From Glandiceps talaboti (lineage: Eukaryota; Hemichordata; Enteropneusta; Spengelidae), in contig NC_135565.1 of NCBI RefSeq assembly GCF_964340395.1, forward strand, positions 2,996,642 through 3,006,641: 10,000 nucleotides of DNA, in the 5' to 3' direction. The translations under genes and the position numbers were made by a program. Positions 1 to 7,394 of this stretch are shown in pieces (the first letter of the stretch is position 1; the number at the start of each line of letters is the position of its first letter). The notes below the pieces were generated by a model, which ran no database searches, had not been told where the DNA came from, and worked only from the letters and a program-made list of their open reading frames with translations.

Positions 1-180
1 GTAGATTTGTGATATGTTATCCACCAAGGATTTTTCCCGCCACACCTTCCAAAGTGCAATACTATATTGAAACGTGTTCCTGAGAGGACTAGGGCCAAAA
101 TATACATGATTGAATCAAAGGCTTATATTTTATAAGTGCGAAAGGGAATCCAAAACAACTCTTTATTTTTCTTTATTTTC

Positions 181-303
<123 letters not shown>

Positions 304-826
304 ACAGCCTTATAAAATGCTTCAACATTTAATATCCTGTGAGTGTACGTGCACATGTCTGTTTTCGTTTTATTACGTTGTATCGTTTTGTCATAGCCCA
401 GACGTTGCGGAGAGAACAGTTTCATTTTATTAATCCTAGCAGTGAATAAAGTTGATGAATATGTTTCCTGTAATATATGTTATTGTTCTAGCATGAAAAT
501 GAAATAGAAAACAAACTAAAAAATGGTGAATATAGCTTTGAATCCAGCCGCCAGTTGAGTTATCATCAGCCTTTACATCAGTATACCAAACATATGGCTG
601 CCCTGAACTAATGCCACCGACCGTCGACTGTATACAACATTAGCATATGAATAACAATCCTCAATTTATCACCGTATGACTTTAGTCCAGCCTCTCAGTT
701 AAGCTTAGAGGCGAGATCAACAATTCAATGTAGGATAAAAAAAAATAAATTCTGTTAGTTAGGGACCGGTCAGTTTCTCCAGCCTGGGAGGGGGGTGGAT
801 TCTTAAATCGGGCTGACAAAAAGTCA
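304..826. other. Non-coding stretch, no gene recognised
   Basis: AT-rich unique sequence with no open frame resembling a protein. Small features are an inverted repeat GCCTCT/AGAGGC (690-695 with 707-712, 11-base loop) and a G-run at 788-795. Roughly 759-826 may be the flank of the C-tract repeat that follows. No promoter, tRNA or ncRNA signature was recognised. Confidence 0.6.
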
Positions 827-909
827 CTGACCCCCCTATCTGTAAAACCAAAAACAGGCTGACCCCCCTATCACTTAATTCTAAAACATGATGAACCCCC
901 CCCCCCCCC
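827..909. repeat. C-tract short tandem repeat, three units with 32-bp spacing
   Basis: The block CTGACCCCCCTATC occurs exactly at 827-840 and again at 859-872. A degenerate third copy at 891-909 ends in 14 consecutive C (896-909). The TGA-plus-C-tract anchor falls at 828, 860 and 892, a spacing of exactly 32 bp. Sequence between the C-tracts is A-rich and poorly conserved. The minus strand is G-rich and could form quadruplex-like structure. An open frame crosses it on the minus strand (759-977) but is a Gly/Val/Pro-rich translation of the repeat. Confidence 0.75.
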
Positions 910-1023
910 ATATATATAATATTCGCATGACAGGTATTTTTTGATCGTGACTCAGTGTGGACTGGACTGTCTTGCATCTACTTTATAAGATCCCGGGTTA
1001 GCACTATCATAATTATAATTATT

Positions 1024-1640
1024 GACTACACAGGGTAAATATATTCCAAAAGGAGTTTAATAGCATCTTGACAGTGAAAGGTAGGGGGAAAGCTTGAAAA
1101 GGGAATATGTACATCTCTTATGGGGGGGGGGGTCTCCCCCTAGAAGCCCAGGAGGTTTTTAACTCTGAAACCTCAATTTTGAGACTATTCAGACATTTTC
1201 AGAAAATAATTTCCAAGCTTTACAATACAGCGCCAACATGTAAAAAGTAACTACATAGGGTTGAAATTCTTTTGAAATATACTTTGATAGTATCTTGACA
1301 GTAAGAGGGGAAGAACTTGAGACTGGGATATGCCCACCTCATGTGGGGGGGGGGGGTACGAGGGGTCTCCCCCTAGAAACCCTGGAGGATTTTTACTCTG
1401 AAAAGTCAATTTTGAGACTATTCAGACCCTTTCAGACAATAATTTCCAAGCCTTACAAGACAGCACCAACATGTAAAAAGCAACTACATAGGGTTGAAAT
1501 ACTTTTGAAATATACTTTGATAGCATCTTGACAGTAAGAGGGGAAGAACTTGAGACTGGGATATGCCCACCTCATGTGGGGGGGGGGGGTCCGAGGGGGT
1601 CTCCCTCTAGAAGCCCTGGAGGATTTGTACTCTTTTACTC
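1024..1640. repeat. Minisatellite of about 230-bp units with G11-G12 tracts, about 2.6 copies
   Basis: The anchor (C/T)ATCTTGACAGT recurs at 1064, 1291 and 1524, giving periods of 227 and 233 bp. A unit tail at 1024-1063 precedes the first full unit, and the third unit stops near 1625-1640. Each unit carries a long G run (1122-1132, 1345-1356, 1578-1589), then TCTCCC and CTAGAA about 10-20 bases later. Further on are a TTGAGACTATTCAGAC block (first two copies) and an ACTACATAGGGTTGAAAT block near the end. Copies two and three are more alike than either is to copy one, which suggests the duplication grew on the right side. Open frames on both strands here are repeat translations. Confidence 0.9.
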
Positions 1641-1678
1641 TACAAAATTGAAAATGTTTTGGACAACACAATTCCAAT

Positions 1679-1900
1679 CAGTAAGTAGTAATATATAGTG
1701 CTGTGAATACAAAGCCAGTATGTAGTAGTATGTAGTACTATGAATACAAAGTCAGTATGTAGTTGTATGTAGTGCTATGAATACAAAGCCAGTATGTAGT
1801 AGTATGTAGTACTATGAATACAAAGCCAGTATGTTGTAGTATGTAGTACTATGAATACAAAGCCAGTATGTTGTAGTATGTAGTGATATGTGTTACAAAA
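1679..1900. repeat. Minisatellite, six exact-length 37-bp units
   Basis: Units start at 1679, 1716, 1753, 1790, 1827 and 1864, each exactly 37 bp with substitutions but no indels. The core is CAGTATGTAGTAGTATGTAG followed by a TACTATGAATAC-type segment. Units one and six at the edges are the most diverged, as is usual in tandem arrays. Each unit contains a doubled GTATGTAGT submotif, so the unit may have arisen by an inner duplication. Most inner units contain the 8-base palindrome TAGTACTA. Confidence 0.95.
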
Positions 1901-3240
1901 TTGTTCTTTTGTTGACACTTTACTTTATTTTACGCCATGCATTTACTGTAGCGAAAATTCTTCTATTTCTCAATTCGACATTTTTTTTTGAAATATTTGC
2001 ATTTAGGGGTAAACACAAATCAACTTCAATTACAATCGATTTTGTAGGATGAGGGCTAAAATGGCTCAAATCCCCTCTTCAACCTCAAAGTAAAAGAATT
2101 TATTTTTTCACCTTTCTCAGTGCGCCCTCAACGCCAATATATCCACACATGCTTTGAAACGTGTGTGACTGTTTATAGATATAGCAAATAAGGCCACATC
2201 ATACAGGAGTTTGAGTCCTATTGGGATTATCTCAGCGTTTCGTAGTTGAAGTACTTGAGGGAAATGAAGACTACAAGATTTACAACTTGATCATTATGAG
2301 TTGACGACAGTCGACCCATTCATCGTCATAATGGCTGTAGGCGATCTGGTTCAAACACTACGATGAAAAGCCCTGGGTGGGAAAGTCGCTGACGACATCA
2401 TTAATCATTTTGTCCCGATTACTTTCTCGTTGTCTACCCTTTGTGTAAATGAAATTGGTTTTTATGCACATGGTAGCCCTAGATACTGGTAGTTAAAGAT
2501 AGTAATAATTAGTTTTTATGTATGTGAATATATATGACCCCACACGACAGTCACCGTACCTGAAATGCAAGTTTAGATACTAAGACAGGAGTGTTAGTTG
2601 GAAACGAATAACGCCATTTTATTCGGAGCCTTCACAAAGAAGTTGGACTTACGAATCTATCATCCATTCACACATAAATCGGACAAACGTATTACGTCAT
2701 TATGATGTCATACTTTATCAATAGAAGACTGAGTCTACGTATTGTGTATAAGTCACAAAAATGTGTCGATTGCCCAGGAACGCTTTGAAAATTGTGCGAA
2801 TTTCAACTTTTAGATTGAAGCAACTTCCACATTTCGCCTCTAAAACATTGCATCAACAGCTCTTGAATATGATTTGATCGACGACACACTCTGTATTACA
2901 AGTGTAGAGGTACACCAATACAGGAACATAGTGGTCTGAGGTATATGCTTAAGTAACCAGGGTAACCGAGGGGAACAAAGTGGATGCACCTGATTGTAAT
3001 TGATACAACATATATCGATAGACCTGTTATGAAAGCAATAACAGTGTTCTAGTGTACACATCCATTAGTTGATGGTTCATCAACCTAGCATACTCTTATA
3101 TATATAACCCTGATGTCAAAGTCTCTTTCATTTTAAATAATTCACATCAGTTCAGGTAAACAACATATATCATGTTATGTTATCAAGTGAACAGAAATAC
3201 TTAGCCTAACTAGCCTATCCACGGCTCCTCTTTAGTTTTG
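1901..3240. other. Unique AT-rich non-coding stretch
   Basis: No gene is recognised. Visible items are a T9 run near 1980, an 8-bp inverted repeat CATTATGA/TCATAATG (2292-2299 with 2326-2333), two bZIP-like half sites TTACGTCAT and TGATGTCAT (2692-2700 and 2703-2711), and a tight hairpin at 3068-3084. Two same-frame protein-like stretches (2215-2301 and 2341-2445) are separated by four in-frame stops, at 2302, 2326-2334 and 2338. A minus-strand Cys-containing frame at 2840-3061 has no recognisable domain or splice context. Confidence 0.55.
3068..3084. other. Short perfect hairpin, 7-bp stem and 3-base loop
   Basis: GTTGATG (3068-3074) and CATCAAC (3078-3084) are perfect inverted copies around the loop GTT. 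The flanking bases do not extend the stem. No T-run or other terminator-like feature follows, and the context is unique AT-rich DNA. It may be chance structure. Confidence 0.5.
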
Positions 3241-3399
<159 letters not shown>

Positions 3400-3435
3400 A
3401 TGGGAAAACCCTTTGTTGAAGAGACAGAAACTTAA

Positions 3436-3468
3436 AAACAACCAACCAACCAGTCAACCAGTCAACCT
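3436..3468. repeat. Degenerate AACC tetranucleotide repeat
   Basis: AACC units run from 3436, with two CAGTCAACC variants toward the end. It is the last member of the microsatellite cluster starting at 3243. A related ACCA tract occurs at 5665-5683. Confidence 0.8.
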
Positions 3469-3744
3469 GCATTCAACATGTTTCATTTTCCACACGATTC
3501 TAATCATTTATCTCGGGTTATGACTACACAGCGATTGTTTGAGAATACAGAAGAGCCTGGAACAAACGTTTATCCCCTGAAAAGAAAAGAAAAGAAATCT
3601 ACCCGTGTTATGTCTTTACTTACAAATGAACTTTCGCTACTCACTCTAATTCTACTCACTAATTCAATCATTTACGATGTGTTGGTTTCTGTACAGCATA
3701 GACTCTACAAAATATCTAGTATATACATACTACGTCTAAAAACT

Positions 3745-3749
<5 letters not shown>

Positions 3750-3809
<60 letters not shown>
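3750..3809. repeat. Dinucleotide microsatellite (AT)30
   Basis: Sixty bases of pure AT alternation, fully self-complementary and able to extrude a cruciform. It supplies the Tyr-Ile tail of a plus-strand open frame (3478-3843). The sequence in front of it in that frame has no recognisable domain, so no gene is called. Confidence 0.98.
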
Positions 3810-3812
<3 letters not shown>

Positions 3813-3910
3813 TATTTGTATAGATAATGTCTATAAGCTATAATCACAGAATTAGGTGTTTAGATTAAAGTTGTAAACATGTCATGATGTCACACGATTG
3901 AAGTAACTAC

Positions 3911-3916
3911 CACGTG
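3911..3916. promoter_or_regulatory. E-box CACGTG
   Basis: The sequence reads CCACGTGACC, a palindromic E-box with flanks that fit the preference of USF-type and other class B bHLH factors. It is the first of three in 573 bp. A six-base motif alone is weak evidence and the clustering gives it most of its weight. Confidence 0.35.
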
Positions 3917-4253
3917 ACCAACGTAAGATCAGTTTTGGGGGCCACACGATCGGGATCACACCAAAACTAATGTAAAGGCACTGTCTGGGTTGTCGTTATC
4001 ACTTACACCACTCGTGGTTTTACAATGCGTTCAGCCAGTCACGATATTATAATTATAGTAATTATGCCATTCTGACGAGACACTCTTTCACCCAGAAATC
4101 GTGACAGGAATTCATGTTGTCAGCTCTGTTCAATGTACACAAATCAAGAAAAGCATTACAATGCGGTCTGAATACTTAAGAAGAACAAACTAACAAACAG
4201 AAAGAAGTTAAAATCTAAACATATAAACAGGTACATTTCACTCACTTCGGGAA

Positions 4254-4272
4254 ACGTCACGTGATGACGTCA
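4254..4272. promoter_or_regulatory. Overlapping E-box and full CRE in a near-palindrome
   Basis: Within 19 bases lie an E-box CACGTG (4258-4263, extended TCACGTGA) and directly after it a perfect CRE TGACGTCA (4265-4272). ACGTCA (4254-4259) and TGACGT (4265-4270) form a 6-bp inverted repeat around CGTGA. The extended E-box resembles sites of USF and MiT/TFE family factors, and the CRE is the consensus for CREB/ATF bZIP dimers. Joint occupancy is an inference. Confidence 0.45.
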
Positions 4273-4360
4273 GGAGAGTGATTTGGAATTACCGTTAATA
4301 TAATTACTAGAGAGACAGGGTCGTCAATGTGTGCGTGTGAATTATTCTTACAACGAACAA

Positions 4361-4420
4361 TAAGTCACTATTCGATAACACCCATCACGATAAGTCACTA
4401 TTCGATAACACCCATCACGA
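4361..4420. repeat. Perfect 30-bp tandem duplication
   Basis: Positions 4361-4390 and 4391-4420 are identical over 30 bases. Each copy holds TAAGTCACTATTCG, then GATAACACCCATCACGA. The junction creates a GATAAG word and each copy carries GATAAC, both GATA-factor-like. Lack of any mismatch implies a recent duplication or selection. Confidence 0.95.
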
Positions 4421-4433
4421 TCAATAAAGGCGG

Positions 4434-4446
4434 CCAATAATATTGG
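4434..4446. promoter_or_regulatory. Symmetric CCAAT pair
   Basis: The 13-mer CCAATAATATTGG holds a CCAAT pentamer on each strand, separated by three bases. CCAAT is the NF-Y core site. The arms are a perfect inverted repeat. It lies 13 bases after the 30-bp duplication and about 30 bases before the third E-box. Confidence 0.35.
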
Positions 4447-4474
4447 TATATACTAAAAGGGCGGTTCCTTGAAT

Positions 4475-4484
4475 ATCACGTGAT
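4475..4484. promoter_or_regulatory. Palindromic E-box ATCACGTGAT
   Basis: A 10-base perfect palindrome centred on CACGTG (4478-4483 or within one base). Its TCACGTGA core matches the flanks of the E-box at 4257-4264, so two of the three E-boxes share the same extended form. Confidence 0.4.
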
Positions 4485-4786
4485 TATCAATATGGGCTGT
4501 GACGTATAAGATCTCCAGTCCGTTTACACAGAAATGTACTTTTATACTACCACAATCAACCATTACGTATACAATCGTTCATATTAATGATATTATGCCG
4601 TCTCATCGAACGTTACGTTGCCATGGCAAGTTGACATTTCAGTTTATTATTATGATTATATTAACATATTAAATGTCTCATGGATACCATCGTGCTTCAA
4701 GCTTCAATACATGGGTATTCTAACACGGCTTTTTATCACACCTGTTCACTTACATCTCTGTATCCCTGCCATACCTGAAGATTCCA

Positions 4787-4806
4787 ATATATATATATAT
4801 ATATAT
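4787..4806. repeat. Short (AT)10 microsatellite
   Basis: Twenty bases of pure AT alternation. It gives the Tyr-Ile run in a plus-strand frame that ends at 4836. Confidence 0.95.
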
Positions 4807-5612
4807 CTTGAGGAGCCCTCGAATTCCCCACGGTAATATATGGTTCATTACAGTAACAAAGTTTCACAATAACACAGTCTGAGTGAAGCCATTGACTAAT
4901 TTACATAATACTTCAAGAATCATCTGTTTCCAAGCAATCAAATGACAGAACAGAGTCGATATGGAATGCTCATGAGACCAGAAACTGTCCACGCTTCCCA
5001 AGATCAGTGATTACTTCTCGTGACACACGCGACTAACGGAGATTAAAGGGTACAAGTATCAACTTGAAAAGTAACAGAACAGAAGGGGCTGACACAACAA
5101 AATCAAGGTTACATTATTATAGTGTAAAGAACTTCACTCTCGAAGTGAACAAAGGACAAAGCACTTAGTTGTTTTGCCATGACACACATGCTCAATAGCT
5201 GTTTGACCTTGGTTTGACCTTAAACAGCTATCACAGGGTTTGACATTGCCAAGAGCTATACTACTCCTGGATTGGTCAAATTCATCATGATGGATGTCGT
5301 ATTTATTGGTATTTATGTACGCAAAATTGTTCAGGGTTACTTTTCAGCTTGCCTGTCATTTATCACCTCTATCCAGACATTGATAAAGTACGTGTAGTCT
5401 GAGCTGCTTTGATTTGTACGTCAGTCACGAAACTCTTCAACTTGTCACTAACAGCGTAGTAACAAAATAACGACCCGTCATTCTTCGAATTAACGTTATC
5501 TTATCAGTGGAGCCAAACGGATACATTGGACCAGTCTTCTATTCTGGATCAACTTTCTCTGTAGCTCTGCCAGAAAACCGTCTTTTGCACGTACTGTTTA
5601 ATCCTAGCTTTT
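4807..5612. other. Unique non-coding stretch containing a DR5 hairpin
   Basis: No gene is recognised. Visible structures are an inverted repeat TTCACT/AGTGAA (5133-5138 with 5144-5149), the DR5 hairpin at 5195-5231, and a short purine-rich word AGATTAAAGGG (from about 5040) that recurs near 6011. The rest is ordinary AT-rich sequence. Confidence 0.5.
5195..5231 (-). promoter_or_regulatory. DR5 nuclear-receptor element inside a perfect inverted repeat
   Basis: ATAGCTGTTT (5195-5204) and AAACAGCTAT (5222-5231) are perfect 10-base inverted copies, each containing CAGCTA/TAGCTG. Between and overlapping them are two TGACCT half sites (5204-5209 and 5215-5220). On the minus strand this reads AGGTCA, a 5-base spacer AACCA, then AGGTCA. 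Two perfect AGGTCA half sites with a 5-base spacer is the classical RAR/RXR response element. The second half site is also preceded by CCA, as at NR5A/ERR-type monomer sites. Receptor binding is inferred from motif only. Confidence 0.5.
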
Positions 5613-5646
<34 letters not shown>

Positions 5647-5683
5647 CAATCAATCAATCAATCAACCAACCAACCAACCAACC
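5613..5683. repeat. Tetranucleotide microsatellite (ATCA)8, (ATCA)4, (ACCA)4
   Basis: ATCA repeats run at 5613-5644, are broken by TTCA, and resume at 5649-5664. They then switch in phase to ACCA at 5665-5680 with a partial unit to 5683. The T-to-C switch resembles the GAT-to-GTT switch at 257. Confidence 0.95.
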
Positions 5684-5967
5684 TAAAATATGTGTAACCA
5701 TTTGTTATTATACGTACAATAACAATTTTTTTTAAACATTTATTGATCTTTTGCCATGTATTGATTTACAAACAAGGACCTAGCATATGTTACTTCACAT
5801 TGATTTTTCAAGTAGGAAGTCATGATAAAACTGTTTTATAAATTAAAAATCCAAAATAAATACCCAATCCTCATCCATATGGCCACTTTAATCAAATCAC
5901 ATTTATTTCATGTTATCATGTAGTGGAGTAAGCCAATTTAAGCGTTTAGATATTCTTTTCATGCATT

Positions 5968-5981
5968 GTTACCATGGAAAC
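5968..5981. promoter_or_regulatory. RFX X-box-like motif
   Basis: GTTACCATGGAAAC has the imperfect inverted-repeat form of an RFX X-box: GTTACC, two bases, then a GGNAAC half. One position departs from the strict RGYAAC right half. The near-palindrome extends to 5966-5983 (TTGTT and AACAA arms) with a single asymmetric pair. X-boxes often lie in promoters of ciliary genes, but no coding start follows: the next ATG in good context, at 6085, stops after three codons. Confidence 0.4.
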
Positions 5982-6316
5982 AACGTGTTCTAGTCTTTTG
6001 CAAATGTAACAGATTAAAGGGGTCCAAGTCGAGTTGGCACGTTCTACACAACGACTGAAGAGAAGAGCTCTCGTAAACTCAACAATGGAGAATTGAACTT
6101 ATATCAATATTTTAAACAAGGAAAGAACGACTATGTATATTTATAGGATATAGTACGAGATATTACAATGAGTCTATAAGTTAAACATATAGATAAGGTT
6201 AACAAACATGTAAAATACCTTATTGATGCAACTGAAAACAGAGACGATTTTGTTAAAACTAAATTATGGAATAGTCTAGAAGGTTAGATCTTTTGACTAC
6301 TAACATTTAGAGTGTT

Positions 6317-6354
6317 ATTTGCATATACTAATTTGCATACACTATTAATTATTA
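6317..6354 (+). promoter_or_regulatory. Paired POU octamers followed by homeodomain-type sites
   Basis: ATTTGCAT occurs perfectly at 6317-6324 and 6331-6338, 14 bases apart on the same strand. TTAATTATTA-type homeodomain core words follow at 6346-6354. The octamer is the POU-factor (Oct) consensus. The region is AT-rich, which raises the chance of the homeodomain words but much less that of two perfect octamers. Confidence 0.4.
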
Positions 6355-6836
6355 TACTTTTAAAGGTGACTGTGGATTTACAGTAGAATTTGGTAACCGA
6401 CTCAGTGACGCCTTCCGGATTAATTGTACCACCAAAAATTATGCCATTAATATCATTTGAATTATCTGCAAATCTGGGGAGAGATCTAGTAGTTGATAGT
6501 CATGTAGACATGATTTACTTGTTGATAATGTAAAGAGATTTTAATATGAAAGAATTGCCATTAAGAACCAGAATTTTACAGTGACTGTAACTTAGTCTGT
6601 GTGCCTTTTTTATCCGTGCAGACCTGTCATGGAACTTTGCAGATATTTACATAGTTCATTAGACTATTTGCTGGCAAATCCTTCTTACTACCGTTATAAA
6701 AAAAAACTTGTTAAGAAAAACGTTTGTCAGTCCAGTAAAGTGTCTAATATAAAATACTAAACTATATATAAGTTAAATCATTTGTTAACCAGAATAACCA
6801 TAAATAAAACAAGACTTAAAAGGGTGTACTTGTTAT

Positions 6837-6892
6837 GTTACCTAGCAACGTACATGTCTATTTCATGCCATTTTAGATAATTTGACGTCAAA
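6837..6892 (+). promoter_or_regulatory. RFX X-box followed by a perfect CRE palindrome
   Basis: GTTACC, one T, AGCAAC at 6837-6849 fits the RFX consensus GTNRCC(0-3N)RGYAAC at every position. It contains CCTAGCAAC, the form of the vertebrate MHC class II X1 box. A 12-base perfect palindrome TTTGACGTCAAA with a CRE core lies at 6881-6892, about 31 bases on. In MHC class II promoters an X box and a CRE-like X2 box are adjacent. Here they are farther apart, so this is only a resemblance. Confidence 0.4.
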
Positions 6893-6960
6893 CAGAAACT
6901 TTATCAACAAAGACTAAACATCCGCTATCGGGGTTTTCTTTGACTAGAATGATTTTATTT

Positions 6961-6984
6961 AGACTAATGGACCCTAATTAGTCT
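6961..6984. other. Hairpin with 8-bp perfect stem
   Basis: AGACTAAT (6961-6968) and ATTAGTCT (6977-6984) are perfect inverted copies around an 8-base loop. Each arm holds a TAAT core, so it may be an inverted pair of homeodomain half sites rather than an RNA structure. No terminator-like T-run follows closely. Confidence 0.5.
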
Positions 6985-7384
6985 TCTCCTGAAGTAGTAG
7001 TTGATACGACACTTCCTATCACACTGACAGGGGATAATCACAATCAATAAAATTTATTTATTAATGTGTATTTGGTTCTATATTCTATTTGTATGTATTT
7101 GGTGTACCATTACTTGTATATCACTTTGAAAGAACGGCTCCAATTAATTAGTCCTTGTAAACTCTCCTCCCATCACTTTCACCACTAGACAAACACCAAT
7201 TATATCGTTACTACTTTGTAAGAATGTTGACAGAAAGGAGGTAGTTATTGTAACACTTGGTTGCAGTGTATTGTTGTGTTATAAATCCTATAATTATTGG
7301 TCACTACTTTAGTACCCTAAAATAACCCCAGACAATCCTGGACCTATCAATGCTTGTTATCACTCGTCATTTTTTTTACCTGTG

Positions 7385-7394
7385 GTGACGTCAC
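7385..7394. promoter_or_regulatory. Perfect CRE palindrome GTGACGTCAC
   Basis: A 10-base palindrome containing TGACGTCA. It is the third perfect CRE in the window, with 4265 and 6883. It lies about 110-150 bases upstream of a CCAAT and YY1-like cluster, a spacing plausible for a promoter on the plus strand. Confidence 0.4.

Larger units (their letters stand above)
3844..4786. other. Unique non-coding stretch with clustered E-box, CRE and CCAAT motifs
   Basis: No coding sequence is recognised. It contains the only three CACGTG hexamers I found in the window (3911, 4258, 4478), a perfect CRE at 4265-4272, a perfect 30-bp tandem duplication at 4361-4420 and a symmetric CCAAT/ATTGG pair at 4434-4446. 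The density suggests an enhancer or promoter-proximal element, but no transcription start or exon can be defined. A 72-codon open frame at 4618-4836 looks random and ends in an AT repeat. Confidence 0.5.
5684..7384. other. Unique AT-rich non-coding stretch with scattered factor-like sites
   Basis: No coding region or RNA gene is recognised over about 1.7 kb. Items of note are two RFX X-box-like sites (5968-5981, 6837-6849), paired octamers (6317-6338), a CRE palindrome (6881-6892) and an 8-bp hairpin (6961-6984). Base composition is strongly AT-rich and stops are frequent in all frames, as expected for an intron or intergenic region. Confidence 0.5.

Noticed and set aside
759-977. Minus-strand 72-codon frame, Gly/Val/Pro-rich
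   Set aside because: It lies across the C-tract repeat. Its apparent motif comes from the repeat, and the 32-bp period would break any real protein repeat.
1295-1677. Open frames on both strands in the 230-bp minisatellite
   Set aside because: Same frames occur because the units repeat. Homopolymer length shifts the frame between units and no family is recognised.
2348-2356. GGTTCAAAC, resembling a tRNA B box
   Set aside because: No matching A box, acceptor stem or anticodon arm could be folded around it.
2840-3061. Minus-strand 73-codon Cys-containing frame
   Set aside because: No domain, signal sequence or spacing of cysteines that I recognise. This length is common by chance.
3478-3843. 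Plus-strand 121-codon frame, the longest in the window
   Set aside because: It is extended by (AT)30 read as Tyr-Ile. The first about 90 residues have no recognisable domain and the region has no coding base pattern.
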